NCBI GenBank assembly: GCA_946811185.2
Contig: OX328096.1
Coordinates: forward strand, 51,722,252 to 51,786,251
Source of the DNA: Hippopus hippopus
Lineage: Eukaryota; Mollusca; Bivalvia; Cardiida; Cardiidae
DNA length: 64,000 bases
Direction: 5' to 3'
The stretch's first letter is position 1; every line of letters starts with the position of its first letter. The notes below the pieces were generated by a model. It was given only the letters and a program-made list of their open reading frames with translations, was not told the origin of the DNA and did no database searches. Both the position numbers and the translations under genes were made by a program. Below, piece after piece: positions 1 to 12,619 of the stretch.

Positions 1-188
1 TTATTCTTCAGGTTCGTTTAACCATAAGTTTGTGTGGTAAAAGGTCAAATCAGACTATACCTCGATTAGGATTTTTACAAACAAGTGTCTCTGAAAAGAA
101 TGATGTACGATTTATATGGTTGTGCGGACTACATAAACTGTTTTCGTTAGCATCAAGGTCCCTAGTATTTTAGTTATGAAAGCTGCTT

Positions 189-410
189 TAACTCTTTTAC
201 CAAACAACCCGGTGTTTCAAGGACCTTGAAGGAGAAGCCCTTTGAAAACATATTGGGAAAAGATAAAAACTCATTCTTGTAACCAGCATTTCCTTCTTTT
301 CCCAGACTGTTTGCTACCATTCCAAAGACAGAAATCATGTTTCAAGCTACATTTTATTTATCGTCTACAGATGCTTTCCAATTTGGTCAAGTCTATTTGG
401 TAAAGAGTTT
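189..410. repeat. MITE-A copy
   Basis: Palindromic dispersed repeat. The left edge reads TTTAACTCTTTTACCAAAC and the right edge reads TTTGGTAAAGAGTTT, so the edges are inverted. The centre carries the family hallmark AACCAGCATTT next to a degraded complementary arm, and the right half carries the family block TCGTCTACAGATGCTTTCC. At least ten copies or halves occur in this window. No coding capacity, which fits a non-autonomous DNA transposon (MITE). Confidence 0.6.
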
Positions 411-421
411 GAAGAAAAGGA

Positions 422-425
<4 letters not shown>

Positions 426-470
<45 letters not shown>
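426..470. repeat. (CT)n microsatellite
   Basis: About 22 uninterrupted CT dinucleotides. Any open frame through it is low-complexity Arg-Glu and not a gene. Confidence 0.95.
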
Positions 471-473
<3 letters not shown>

Positions 474-1042
474 TTCCGCGTCTATAATCTTCTGAAGAGA
501 AAAACAGTGACACATCTAATTGACTTTTAATCTTGTAAATCTGACGATGATTGCTAGTAATCGTAGTGAAAATTTTATTTAGTCGGCACTTCATTACGTC
601 ATATTGTTGATACCTAACTTATTTTCTTCCACAGATTATGTTTTTATGACAAAAGATAGAGTGCACATAGCGGTAGTGTAAAGCCCGAAACATCAAAATG
701 TGCTCTACAAGATCTGTCATTCTCGATGGCATGTATGGTCATCAGCTTTCTTACCGTTAAGTCAACGATACGGGAATATATACCAGGTATGTCTAAGCAA
801 GTTAATGGTAACATAAAACCTATTCAGAACACCGTGAATCGAGATAGAACTAAAGAAACATACTTCTCGATCTTGCAAGAACATTCTCTGTATATGTGTG
901 AGGTTTCTCACCTAACCAGCCTTGAAATGACTGTGTTTCCCATTTTAACCGGCTTAAGCGAGCAGTCTATTGATTGAGTGGGTAAAAAATGACAACAAGG
1001 AAACTGGACTCTCAGTACGTATTAACTTTATACTACAGCACC

Positions 1043-1250
1043 CCGACTTTTAACCACCCTGAGAAAGAAGGCTTGTGAAAACATTGAGGGAAAATGAGAA
1101 AATACTTGTAACCAGCATTTTCTCTTTTTTAAACAATGTTTTCTATCCTGTCAATGACAAATTTTTGTCATTTGGGCTATCTTTGATTTGTCGTCTGCAA
1201 ATGCCTTCAACTTGGACCTGTCTAAAATTGTGTCGTTTAGTAAGGAGTAA
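1043..1250. repeat. MITE-A copy
   Basis: Shows the family order: CGACTTTTAACCACCCTGAG, then GTGAAAACATTGAGGGAAAA, then AACCAGCATTTTCTC, then TTGTCGTCTGCAAATGCCTT and a terminal GTCGTTTAGTAAGGAGT. Diverged, with the outermost left end missing. Confidence 0.6.
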
Positions 1251-1349
1251 AAAGAAATGGGCAGTAGAAATCTCTTTTGGTGATCAAACTCTGTCATACT
1301 ATGGTCGACCATGGACACAATTAGCCCTTAAGCAGTGATAACCTTCCCT

Positions 1350-1351
1350 GC

Positions 1352-1393
<42 letters not shown>
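1350..1393. repeat. poly-C/(CT)n microsatellite
   Basis: A run of 13 C residues followed by about 15 CT repeats. Low complexity. Confidence 0.95.
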
Positions 1394-1396
<3 letters not shown>

Positions 1397-1910
1397 CATT
1401 TATTTTCCTGGGCCTTTGTCTGTTTATTTCGCATGTCTGTCCCACTGCCCTTGTCCTATCTGTCCAAACTTTTCAAACAGGAGGTGCACACAATGTCATA
1501 TACATATACATGAATGCGTGTATATACCATTGTATTCTATGCCATAGAAATTAGTACAAATGAAATTTTCAAGTTTACAAATCTTCCATCTGTCTGACCT
1601 TTCATTAGCATTTACAGAAAAAGATGTTTAGTTATGAAGCTGTCATCAAACAGGAACGCGAGGGAGATAACTTAATTTCTGCTGCCATTTTTTAAAATAT
1701 GTAACCTATCCAATTCTTACTTATTCAAAATATTTAGTCCTCATTATTGCATATTGTCAACGTTTTTAGAATCTAATTGCTATTGAAGTGATATAGTGAA
1801 TAGTTGGAAATAACTTAGCCCAATGGATATTAAACACATAATAACTGCCATCACAGAGGGTCTATTGGAGATTCAGTTAAGCCTGTATCAACAACACATC
1901 AAATTTAATT

Positions 1911-2316
1911 AAACTCTTTACCAATCTACATTTTAGACTTGTCCAAACTGAAAGCAATTTCAAACGACATATTAGGTGTGACTTAAATGTTGGAATTTTA
2001 CGTTGAAAGAATAGAGACCATTTTTGGAAAAGGAGAAAATGCTGGTTAACAGAATTCTAAAATTCGAGATTGTGTGATAGAGGAGTAAATAGTGGTCTTT
2101 TAACACTTACGAGCGTATAACCGAACAAAAACAACAATAGCTTTAGATTACTTTCTGGACTTTCTGAATGGTGAAAACTGTCTTTTAAAGAGAAGAGAAC
2201 ATTGTGGGAAAAGGGGAAAATGCTGGTTACCAGCATTTTCCCTTTTTCCCCCAATGTTTTCAAACGCTTTCTTCCAACGGGTCGTTAAATCTCGGGATTG
2301 TGTGATAAAGGGTTTA
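1911..2316. repeat. MITE-A copies, partial and adjacent
   Basis: Two MITE-A fragments lie close together. The first starts AAACTCTTTACC and ends in the central GAAAATGCTGGTTA. The second, from about 2,160, holds a full central palindrome (GAAAATGCTGGTTACCAGCA) and the right edge GATTGTGTGATAAAGGGTTT. This may be one element interrupted by another or a tandem pair. Confidence 0.5.
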
Positions 2317-3717
2317 AAACTTCCCTTTATTAATTTAACAGCAGAAAGGATCAATACAGTCAGGTTCCGAGAGAATCCACCTCTAGAGCTGCTAAGTACG
2401 GGTTGATGCGCTTTTACGAACATTGTAGAGCAATATCAGACAGTACCTGTACTGTCGAAAAGTTCGAATTTTTCCGGCGATAAGAAACTTTGAAATCGCA
2501 GTATTTGGGTTTTGCCTACCGGCTGAAAGTTTTCATTGGTTTTACAGTAGTATAAAGTCGGTTATCATTATTGGAAAGTCGTGTTCGGTTTAACATCTCA
2601 AAAGATATATCGGAAAGAGAAGAATCAAGATCAGACTGTGCATTCTTTGTTGGCAGATCTACACTGTCAGCAACAAAGCAAAGTCGTTCACACTTTACAC
2701 ATTAATGATTTGCTTACTATCGTTTTATTTTCTAATGTGTTAGTGTTTATATATGTATATACATGTAGATAGATAAGTAGAATACAAACATTTCGCTACA
2801 ATTTCAAGGCTATTTCAGCTACAATATTTTGAGTTTTGAATGCAGGACACTGGGGATAAAGATCATACTACATGTGCTATAAAATCTGATCAATACGTAC
2901 ACGAAAATAGTTCTCAGCATCATACACGTTTAAAGATTTTCCCATGCACCAAAAGCATAACGGGTAAATACTGCAGATTGCATCGATAAGGTCTTATAAA
3001 TAAGACATAAATTTCCATTCAAAAACTAGAGAAACTTTGACATTTCGTCGTTCAATGGCAATCATCTTCAATTCAGTTCGATGGCTGACTAGATACTGCC
3101 TACAATTCCTGGATAATTCTTGTCTACAAATATTACATCCAAACAGACGAAGTTCCCCAGAAATATGCGTGTCGTAAGTTCAGAGTCCTTCGAGTAATAC
3201 AATGTTTGAAATAAAACTTGGCAACAGTTTGTGTAGAACAGCAATATTTGGCAATGGTATATCAATTGATTCAGTGATTATGACCGTTTCCGCTGACTAA
3301 GTTATAGATTATCATAATATCAAGATCGTCTTGGGATCGTCTGCCTTGGATCAATTTGATTCGAGCAGACGTCTTTCGAATTTCGATCTTATACAAATTC
3401 CATTGATGTTTCTCGACCTACAAAATTGGCTGTTTGTCTGTCTATCCGACTGACGGCATCCCTGTCTAAATCTCAACGAACATCAACCGGCAATAACATT
3501 ACTACAGGTCAGTATTTGTCTACGAGTCAAAATCCGACTCTGATTGGGTTCTTCTTTTTTTCGTTATGACTTACGACGAGTACCAGTGGTAGGATAAGAA
3601 ATTCTACTGATGAAACAATTGATCATTACATCATAACTTACACATCATTAACGTAAATTAACATTTCTAGCGTCAAATGCAGAAAGCAAGGAAAGACGAC
3701 CTGGCAATTCCTATTTC

Positions 3718-3903
3718 AATACCTTTTTTTGTACAGTGCCTTTTAAAGTATCGCACACTATAGATCCAAAATCAATCAGCATTTCTGTGCAGTCTAATCT
3801 TGATCGACTCAATACCTTTTTTTGTACAGTGCCTTTTAAAGTATCGCACACTATAGATCCAAAATCAATCAGCATTTCTGTGCAGTCTAATCTTGATCGA
3901 CTC
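3718..3903. repeat. 93-bp tandem duplication, two copies
   Basis: A 93-bp unit beginning AATACCTTTTTTTGTACAGT is present twice head to tail (3,718-3,810 and 3,811-3,903) with no difference that I can see. The perfect identity marks a recent duplication. Both strands stay open across it only because 93 is a multiple of three, so the repetitive open frames are not genes. Confidence 0.9.
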
Positions 3904-4179
3904 AATCCACACAAAAAGAAAAAGAAAAATTATACATTACTATCCTCGTAGATTTAACTTATAAATACTTCGGTAGATATGGTTCGCGGTTACTGTTGGG
4001 GACATGTTTCGGCTGAAGAAAATTGTTCTATCTGATCTTAAATTCATACTGTCCCAATTTTTTCGGTTATATTTGAAATACATGTGATCTTTACAACGTG
4101 GAGAATGAATATTATCATTTCATTAAGCGGCACAGTAGTTAAGACTTTACAATGCAAGTCCGAGTGTACATGGCCTTGA

Positions 4180-4368
4180 AATAAAAGCCTTTGTAATCAT
4201 TGCGGTAAAAGGCGAAATTGTTGGTAACCAGCATTTTCTCCTTTTCGCACATTTTCTTCTTTTTCAGACACAAATACCTCTACTTCAGCCACATTTAACC
4301 TGTCGTCTGCAAAATCTTTCAATTTAGACCATTCTAAAATTTTGTCGTTTGGTAGCGAGTTAAGACCT
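4180..4368. repeat. MITE-A copy
   Basis: Contains TTGGTAACCAGCATTTTCTC in the centre and the right-hand block CTGTCGTCTGCAAAATCTTT followed by GTCGTTTGGTAGCGAGTTAA. The left edge is degraded. Confidence 0.6.
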
Positions 4369-5577
4369 TCCATTTGATGGCACGGTTAGTTCTAGAAACA
4401 AAATTGAAATGGTGACAAACGGTTCAAAATCGGTTATTGCACCGATTCCTAGCTGTGAAAAAGCAAAATAAAACTGATTTTTAAACCAAACGAAACCATT
4501 ACAACATCCATCAAAACAAGATTTATTATTACTAATCTCTTCTAAATGTTAAGGACGCTTGATTCGTTGGTACATAATGCCTCACCGTTGACTTTTCATG
4601 TTCTAGATAAATAGTTTTTCTTTGTTTCCCACGAGGTTTTCAAACCTATTTCTGTGGGGTCATTAAAACTGAGATTATTTGGTAATAGCTTAACTCCTTA
4701 CTCTCTGAAGCATTTTTCTCACTTAAACGAAGTACAGTTATTGAAATGTTAACATATTTTTTATAGATTATATAAAAATTGACATGAAACAGCAGTTTTC
4801 TCGGTAAGTGCAGTGCGATCTTTGGCTACCTTGTCCATATAGAGCACTTATGTGTTGCTTGTCGCCTTCTTGGGATAACATCAACTTGTAGACAATGTAT
4901 CTTTTCTCATCCTTTATACTTCCTTTCTTCTCTGCCCTTTTTTTTCACCATATTTACATGACATTAGCGTTTTTAGTCCATTCTTTCCAGAAATAAAGTT
5001 GTATAGGACGACTTTAGCAACTATGAATTCTGAAGCGGTTAGCATTAAAATCGTCTAAGAAAAGTCAGGAATTCACGTTGACTGTTCAGTTTTCATATTT
5101 TCATAAATCACACTATCCTGGAATTGTCCGACCATACGGGTAGCCATCATTCTATTGTTTTGGTGGTATTCGCGATCAAGATCAAGACTAAGCCTAAGAC
5201 CCCAACTCACGAGAAGATTACTCTAATCCCCCGGTCACAGCTACTGTTACCTACCATAAAGCTGAAATTCCAACGTCAAACCTACATGTACCTCATTTCA
5301 TATGTTTGCAAGAGCTTAAAAGCGCAAACAAAGCTCGGCAACAGCAAACATAAAATCTACAATTCTGTCAATCTACAGACACTGTGGCACTTTTACTTAT
5401 GGACAGTAGCCTCTTAATGTCCTTTTCGAAGAGAGATTGCCAAAAACAACCTTTAACCCCTGGTGCTCGATAGTGTTCGACTTTTGTCCCCCAATTGATT
5501 ATTAAAGCTTTATTCTATGCATTCACAATCATTGAATAGATCTATTCTGAAATAGTTCAATTCGTTGTTCTCATTAT

Positions 5578-5800
5578 TTACTCTTCACCAAATGACAAAA
5601 TTTTAGACTTGTCCAATTTGAAACAATTTGCAGACGACAAATTTAGTGTTACTCATAACATAAAATATGTCTTTCATGGTAGAGAAAACATTGTGGACAA
5701 AGAAAGTGCTGGTTATCAGCATTTTCTCCTTTACCTACAACGTTTTCAAAAGCCCTGTCTTGGAGTCGTTAAAAGTCGGGATTGTGTGGTAAAGTGTTAA
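5578..5800. repeat. MITE-A, best full-length copy
   Basis: The most complete copy in the window. It starts TTACTCTTCACCAAATGACA, continues with AATTTTAGACTTGTCC and TTTGCAGACGACAAATTTAG, then the centre GTGCTGGTTATCAGCATTTT, then GTTTTCAAAAGCCCTGTCTT and the right edge GATTGTGTGGTAAAGTGTTA. About 220 bp, no coding capacity. Confidence 0.65.
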
Positions 5801-6014
5801 GTCAGCGGGGATGATTTCAACCTCTGGAGCGCTCAGCACAACTTCGATAGACTTTTGCACACATGGTACACAGAACAAGTGATCTGTATACATATTTACA
5901 GACGATTCAAGGTTTTAACTCTTAATTTCTAAGCACTGTATGAATGGCCTATCAATGTCAAGTTTTATAATTAAGAAATAAAAATGAAAATAGTCGGAGG
6001 ATTTGCTTTTCAGG

Positions 6015-6255
6015 CTTTGGCAAAAGGGGGTTTAATGTATCTCCGAGATGCATGATACCAAGCAAGTCATCACATATATAATTATGGATCCTTAGAATCC
6101 ATTTTGCTTAACAACCGACTGAATCAAGATGTAGAATGATTCAGGAACAAGCAAAAAGTTTCGACCCGCATAAGACTGCGCGGACTGCGCAGGCTGATCT
6201 GGGTCGATACTTTTTGCAGATGCATAAAGCCCCCTTTTCACAGAGCATGGCTCAA
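6015..6255. repeat. MITE-C copy
   Basis: A second palindromic family. The ends are GGCAAAAGGGGGTTTAATG and CCCCCTTTTCACAGAGCAT, which are inverted relative to each other. The centre contains GACTGCGCGGACTGCGCAGG and GGTCGATACTTTTTGCAGAT. Other copies lie at 25.7 kb and throughout 42.8-47.3 kb. Confidence 0.65.
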
Positions 6256-6454
6256 ATGTTATGGCCAGAATAGCTTTGAAATTGTTATAACAGAGGCATT
6301 TCTTCCATTTTGAAATGTCAATTTCATTATGTTGCACACTAATGTTTAACTGGTTCTTGGGCACAATACGAAAGGAGGTGAATATCCGAACGCAGATTTA
6401 TGTCAAAGAATTCGAATTTATTATTGTAATATGCATTCAAAATTTGATTGTATC

Positions 6455-6600
6455 TCATTGCTGCCCTTGGGCAAGGAACTGTAGGGCTCTTAGCACTGGT
6501 GAACCCAGGAAAGACATGGATGAGTAAAGTGAAGCCGTGATATGACTGAAATACTTTTGAAGTAACATAAAACCAAATTCAATTAAATACATAGAGAAAT
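6455..6600 (+). repeat. SINE 3' fragment
   Basis: Matches the 3' body of the tRNA-derived SINE at 8.1 kb: a GGAAAGACATGGATGAGTAA block, then ATATGACTGAAATACTTTTG and a run ending CATAAAACCAAATTCAATT. The tRNA-like head is missing, as in typical 5'-truncated SINE copies. Confidence 0.5.
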
Positions 6601-7136
6601 CATGCCTGTATGATAGATATTAAACCTAATAGTCACTGGAAAGGTCAATCTACGTTTTTCTAGAAGAATAGATGCCATAACGCCAGTGAAAATTTCCCTA
6701 TAATTTATCAAAAAATCCCAAAACCGAACTTCCCTTTATGGGTCAAACGAATGTAATCAATCATGTTCAGTGGATCAGGAGATTTCTTACAAAAGATTCC
6801 GACTTATCGTGCCGCTGAATATATAGACTCCTTTTTTATCTCTAAACTGACAGTCAATGGAAATTGGTGTGTTTTGAGTACTTCCATTTATCATCGACTA
6901 ATGAGCCTTATCTATGTATTTTAAAGCGTTGTTGATAAATTTATTTTACCTCACTATGAGGAATAGGTCAGACTTTGTATGTATATAAATCTATATACCG
7001 GTAACTATGAGCAAAATTTAACGCGATTTTGAAGGCTAGAGTGAATGACGGCAAAATACGAAATAATAATGATAAAAAACAATTTATAATAGAATAATAA
7101 TAATAAATGAAGATATACATATTTTTTTTTTCAGTG

Positions 7137-7258
7137 AGAGATTGAAATTTATTTCATCTCGTGAATATCATCGGTAATATTTTCACTCGTGGCTCCGCCG
7201 CTTGTGAAAATATTACCGATGATGTTCACTCAATGAAATAAATTCGATCTTTCACCGA
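7137..7258. repeat. Hairpin MITE, ~120 bp
   Basis: Near-perfect inverted repeat. The left arm includes ATATCATCGGTAATATTTTC and the right arm GAAAATATTACCGATGATGT, separated by about 17 bp. Outer arms GAAATTTATTTCAT and ATGAAATAAATTCGATC extend the pairing. Typical of a short foldback or MITE element. Confidence 0.75.
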
Positions 7259-7584
7259 GAAAAGCAAATATCCGCAATATAATACCGTAGTTGCTGCACT
7301 TGGCCTCATGAAGAAGGGACTGTAGAAGAGGATGGAACAAATTCCCGGAAACCCAACAACTCAAGAAATCCAAAAGAGCGTCCCCCTTGGAAGTGCACAC
7401 ATCATGAGAAGACCGCTTTTCATAGCGTAAATCCTTAAATTGCCATAGAATCATGGTTTATGCTAGCATGATAGTGAAGTCGCATCAACATACAGGTAAC
7501 AAACCAAATAATAATAATATTAATAATAGTATATCATCATTTCATCATCATGATGATTATTATCATTATTATTTCAACTTTAAT

Positions 7585-7622
<38 letters not shown>

Positions 7623-8097
7623 GAGAGAGAGAGAGAGAGAGGCATGTATTGTGTTTTGAAGACAAATTGTCACCGATCTATCAAGATGTTGCATAGAATT
7701 TGATCACTGGAAAATAAGTTTAAACTACTAAGTTTAGATTTATATTTGCCCGTGTAGTTAGCAATGATAATGCTTTTCCTGTGCTGATCGTTTTGTTTAA
7801 ATAGTTAAATACATGTAACATCTACTGTAACGAAGTCTTATAACACATCTTTACTTTGATGAGTAGTGAATTTTCGAGGAGGAGGGGGGAGTCATTTCAC
7901 ACAGTAGAAAATCACGATGAAATCAGTTTTCTAGTTTCCGGTTTTTACCTATTTAAGCGTTAGACTGATCAATAAAGACGGTTAAGTGAGACTCAAACAC
8001 TGCAAACGATGCAGCTTCAAGGCTATTTAGGCAAATAACCTTACACAGAAAAGGAAATTCTTCACGAGGTATCGGAAAACATGTTTGTTTAGTCTTG
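7259..8097. other. Gene-free stretch with GA microsatellite
   Basis: No recognised gene. It includes ATT-rich DNA (7,500-7,580) and a GA/GACA microsatellite at 7,584-7,642. Confidence 0.6.
7584..7642. repeat. (GA)n(GACA)n(GA)n microsatellite
   Basis: A compound simple repeat: GA units, about four CAGA units, then GA units again. Confidence 0.95.
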
Positions 8098-8406
8098 CCG
8101 CGCCCCGGTAGCTCAGTCGGTAGCGTACAGGACTTGAGAACAGGGGGTCGCTGTTTCGATCCATGGCTCGGCCAATTTCTTCCCGAGGATTGATGATAGT
8201 CATTGCGACAAGATTCACTCCTCTCTCGCCGCTGATCATTGTTTCGACGTTCGTTATGTGGGAAAGCAACCGGTGGCTTCGAATTAATATTATTGGGAGT
8301 CTGGTAAAAGAAACTCCGGGAAAGCATGGGTAGGTGCACTGGCCATCACGATATAACTGAAATACTGTTGAAAACTGCGTTAAACACCATATAATCAATC
8401 AATCAT
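8098..8406 (+). repeat. tRNA-derived SINE
   Basis: The head is tRNA-like, with a pol III A box around GTAGCTCAGTCGGTAG and a B box in CTGTTTCGATCCATGGC. A tRNA-unrelated body follows (GTCATTGCGACAAGATTCAC and GGTGCACTGGCCATCACG), and the end is a short CAAT repeat tail (ATCAATCAATCA). The second copy at 40.5 kb shares all three parts. It is therefore a SINE and not a functional tRNA gene: the anticodon-arm region cannot be folded well and the acceptor stem does not close. Confidence 0.8.
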
Positions 8407-8806
8407 TGCTTAGTCTTATCTTGATTTACGCTGTCGTGAAAAGGGCCTTACGTAACAATAACATTGCTAGGAGCTGTATGTACTCGTACTACCGATGATT
8501 TCATGGTAGTAAAGTTGAATACCGGATATGCCATCGAGAATGACAGACCTTGTAGAGCCCATCTGGCGATTTCGATTTTTAACCCCCTGCAATGTGCACT
8601 GCGTGTTATTTCACGAACATGTAATTTCTGGAATGAATTAAGGTAACTACCTAAAATATGAAGTTATGAAGTAACGACTAACAAAAACCATGTCTGCCAC
8701 CAGGTGCACCCATCATCGTCACATTTACAAATAAAAAAAGATAGATGTACGTCATTGTTTGACTTCAGTGAGTTGTTTCAGTTTCAAGTGGCTTGAAGGA
8801 CGGGCC

Positions 8807-8809
<3 letters not shown>

Positions 8810-8856
<47 letters not shown>

Positions 8857-8861
8857 AGAGG
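8810..8861. repeat. (GA)n microsatellite
   Basis: About 19 AG units followed by a run of G. Confidence 0.95.
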
Positions 8862-9170
8862 GCGAGCAACAGAAGCGCAAACGTGCAGAGTAAGCCTTGT
8901 GGTCAAACGCAGGAGCTTTAGAAAAGTGTCAATTCACACACGTAACTTTGCTATACAATTTCTTTTTTTTTTCTTCTTTTTTTGTCAATCAAGTGCAATG
9001 GTTGGTATTGACGAGGCAAAACTGAGATATGCTTTAATTTCTGTTTGTCAGTTTCTGAGCTAATACAAGAGGTATCTTTCAAATTTCAAAAATAAGATGG
9101 GACGCACATTGCCCAGTTATCGAATAATCGGGTAATACGTCAAGCTTGCTCAATGTCAGTTTTCGCTGAA

Positions 9171-9171
9171 A

Positions 9172-9213
<42 letters not shown>
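9171..9213. repeat. (GA)n microsatellite
   Basis: About 20 AG units, uninterrupted. Confidence 0.95.
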
Positions 9214-9220
<7 letters not shown>

Positions 9221-9630
9221 AGACTTATACATTATTTGTTGTATAACAAGCAAAGGGTCTGACATCATTGTTTTCTGTACTAAGATAATTGAAGAGAATC
9301 AAGATTGGAAGATTGTATCATGTTGTTTGTATTACCTCTGACAGAAACCCGTTAATCTAACGTCCCTTGATATTCCAACATTTATCCATTTGATTGCCCC
9401 TTTTCATTTTCTGTCGAAATAACTAATGAGAAATCTAGAACGGGCTTATCTACATTTCTTACATTTATTGACTTTGTTCAACTTCTCAGAACGCTGAATG
9501 AAATGGTTATGGTAATATGTTAGTAAAATATGACCCATATTTTGCATTATCGAGGCTATCGTATATCTAATAATATTGGACAACGTAGTTTGAAGATCTG
9601 GGCCTCTATTCTCCAGCCATGCTTACAGCC

Positions 9631-10005
9631 CTAGTAGCGACCAAAAGTTCAAGCAAAGGGTTGGTAAAATGCATTTGAATTTAAATTATACCATTTCAAA
9701 GTATGGAAATTATTGTGACGATGACAATCTGCTTTTGTACGTATGATCCGATCTTGGAAGCGTTACATAGTCACTAGCAGGAAAATGAATTTTGAAACTA
9801 GGTCAAATGCTGCTAGGTCGCTATATCTTTGTTTACGTTAAATACCAGGTCTTATCATTCATTCTCCTGCCAGTGACTAGCATTTGGACCGACGGTCCAA
9901 TAACAGATTGTCATCTTCACATCAATTTCCATATAGGCGGTATGATTTAAACTTGGATGCATTTTAGTGCCCCATTGTTTACTTTTGGCCGCTACTGGGA
10001 CTTTA
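9631..10005. repeat. Imperfect inverted repeat, ~375 bp
   Basis: The two halves are diverged inverted copies. CTAGTAGCGACCAAAAGTT and GATGACAATCTGCTTTTGTA on the left match the reverse complements of blocks around 9,985 and 9,905, and TAGTCACTAGCAGGAAAATG on the left matches the reverse complement of the block at 9,865. This fits an old foldback or MITE. It directly abuts another hairpin family at 10,161. Confidence 0.6.
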
Positions 10006-10160
10006 AGAAGGGGCATAGTCTCATTCTTAAGACTTTTTAAATTTGAAAGTAACACAACTGCCCATAGACTAAACCAAATAGTTCAGCCAATCAGACGTTA
10101 TGCTTCTTTCTTAAATCTAGGATTAGACTTTGAATGAAATTAAGAATGATTGATGATTAA

Positions 10161-10371
10161 GGAACCTGGGTCCGTATTCACCAACCATTCTTAGGAACAT
10201 TCTCAGTCTTATTCTCCAGAATTTTCTATATTTGAAAGTTACACAACTTCTGATTGGCTAAACCAAAATGGTTTAGCCAATCATATGATGTGTTACTTTC
10301 AAATGTTGAAATCATGGAGAATAAGACAAAGAACATTCTTAAGAACAGTTGATGATTACGGAACCTGGGGT
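10161..10371. repeat. MITE-E, complete hairpin element
   Basis: Inverted arms run from GGAACCTGGGTCCGTATTCA on the left to GATGATTACGGAACCTGGG on the right. The centre is a long palindrome, GGCTAAACCAAAATGGTTTA followed by GCCAATCA. Related copies lie at 19.85 kb and 41.16 kb, and a fragment at 54.97 kb. Confidence 0.7.
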
Positions 10372-12615
10372 TGGCGAAAGATGGTTTAATCATGCCGTGT
10401 CCGGCAGTTTACGTGAATGCCCGACCGTTCTCCACAGCTTACCGAGGCAATCCGATTGTTGCACGTAGTATACCGACATTGACCGACATTGGCCGATGTT
10501 TCACGATCCCATTACAGTTGGCCAACCTTAATTAGAAATTTCAAGATTGGCAATCTGAGCCAATCAGTGATTATTCTCGTAATTTAGGATAAGAAGTAAA
10601 TTTGAAATAGCTGGTGAATAGGATTCCAGACCACCCATTTTATGCAGTCGGATCTTGATCCACACTGTCCACAAAAGCAACTCTTTACAATTTGTGCAGG
10701 GTATGACACAAGATGGCGTTTGGGGCAAACTTTTACGAAAGGAGTTGCCAGTACAATGTTATTAAATAAACCCTCGAATTATTCAATATGTACAGCTTTT
10801 AATTCAAAAGGCAAACAATGTAAGATTCCTCTCGTCACATAGATCTGCTTGTAGAAATTTCCATGGGTAAAACTAACTCACATCTTTAAGCTTAATTATA
10901 ACTACCTCATTTTGACAAGCCTTAGCACTAACAAATTGATTAATTTTGATATCTGATTTGATAAGAAATGTCAGTCAGGCGAGGTTAGAGAGAACGACCT
11001 AGGAATATATAGTGTTATGAATTATGTCGTAGAATAATGATTCCGTAACGTCACATTATGCTGATTTCAAGTATGGGTAAGATAATAATGTAATGAGAAT
11101 ATTCATGTCAAATCGAAGCTAGATATTTGAAGATTCCTTTTTCTTTTCAAAGGTTACCGTTAGCAAGGGTACCATTACGCACAATACGCATGTGCATGTA
11201 AAAAAGAGAGGTTGATTTTTTTTTTTTGCAAAATAGCGATATTGGTGACAAATTATTTACAAGGAAAATGCTGTAAAAAAAAAAAACAATGCCAGAACCC
11301 GACATTTCACACCCACATTTTTAAAATTTTCGGGAGAGGCCCTCCGGACCCTACCAGCAGGAGGAGGACACCTCCGCTCCCTCCCGCATTGACTCCCTTC
11401 CTCATCGGCACTTCGTGCCTCACTGTGCGTATAAATAATTCCGTCCTGGCAACGCCTATGCGTCTTAATATTTGTACTTATTTTAGGTCTCCTAAGGCCA
11501 GAATTTGCAAAAGTTATGTATTTGAAGTTTCAAAAATTAATCACCATTTTTCTTTTGATAGAATACAAGTATACGGGAAATAAAGCATTACATTTGATGT
11601 GATCAATATAAAATGCCATGTAAAGTAAAAATAATTATAGTGTTCATAACTAATCCAGTTTTCCATAAAATAGGTCCTTTACATGTATTTTAAGATTTGC
11701 TTCTTTGAATTCTGTTTAGTGGACGTTTAAGTTATTTCAAGGAACATTCCTCACGGTGACTGCTAAACGGTAGGCCATCGCTAAAGGTTACAGTTAAAAA
11801 TGCTGTATCTATGAGAAACGATCAATTTGTCTTGTTGTGACAATGTTCCCCACACCGGTTGGCTGAAAGATGCAAAAAGTAGTATACTGGTGGTTACCAG
11901 TAAGAGAAATAACATGACTGGTTCGGTAAAGAAACGATATACAGACTTTCATCATGTAAATAAATGCATATGTTTCGCGTCTTGGAAAATCTTATATTGA
12001 AAGAGATAAAACATGAAATTGTAACGTTTGGGCAGACATACTCCTTTTTTCTTTATGGTGAATCAATAGCACGTCGATTATTCTTTGGAAAGAATAAACT
12101 CCCCATGGTAAAGTTTCTTGAGGTATCAGAACCATAAATTTAGTGATGATGTCAAATCCCGAAACCGTAAGATATTTATGACGTCAAGCTATTTGTTGAT
12201 GCTATACATTGACTATCTTCTGGGAAACAAGAACAACCACAACAAACCTGCCTGTTAGTGTAAGAAGCAAGTGACCTCACCGATAATTCTAGCAACTACT
12301 TTACATTATTCCAGGGCCTTTGTGTAGTTGTTCAAATATAATCCGACTTTTGACTTGGACTTGGCCATCAAGAACTATTTTGTCCCGACCCTGGCTATTC
12401 AAGTATTTATCTCCATTATAAACATCTATCGGCCAATAGATATCAAGATATGATTTGAATGCGTTTGAAAATAGGTGTAAGGTAAGTATGCAAATACTGT
12501 GTTTGAGCAGTTGTTTGATTTGAGGGAAAACAGTCACCATTTCTCATCATTTCAAAGGCGATAACTGACATAAAACCAAATGTCCCTAAACAAAAAGATG
12601 ATTAACGAAGTTAGA
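10372..12615. other. Gene-free stretch
   Basis: No gene recognised. It contains an A-run (11,276-11,287), a MITE-B-like fragment near 10,645-10,675 (GTCGGATCTTGATCCACACT) and otherwise unique-looking AT-rich DNA. Open frames of 60-120 codons here have biased or low-complexity content and no family match I know. Confidence 0.55.
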
Positions 12616-12619
12616 TATT

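Larger units (their letters stand above)
1..6014. other. Gene-free repeat-rich DNA
   Basis: I find no convincing coding exon, RNA gene or long open frame here. The sequence holds copies of a palindromic MITE family (listed separately as MITE-A), two dinucleotide microsatellites and one 93-bp tandem duplication. The intervening unique-looking DNA (for example 2,320-3,717 and 4,370-5,120) shows nothing I can name. Small host exons split by introns could be missed by eye. Confidence 0.6.
8407..9630. other. Gene-free stretch with two GA microsatellites
   Basis: No gene recognised. GA runs lie at 8,810-8,861 (ending in a G run) and 9,171-9,213. Confidence 0.6.

Noticed and set aside
358..594. Open frame rich in Arg-Glu
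   Set aside because: It is a translation of the CT/GA microsatellite and its MITE-A flank.
3711..3951. Repetitive open frames on both strands
   Set aside because: By-products of the 93-bp duplication, whose length is a multiple of three.
8098..8175. tRNA gene
   Set aside because: A and B boxes are present, but the cloverleaf does not close and the sequence continues into a SINE body and tail shared with another copy.
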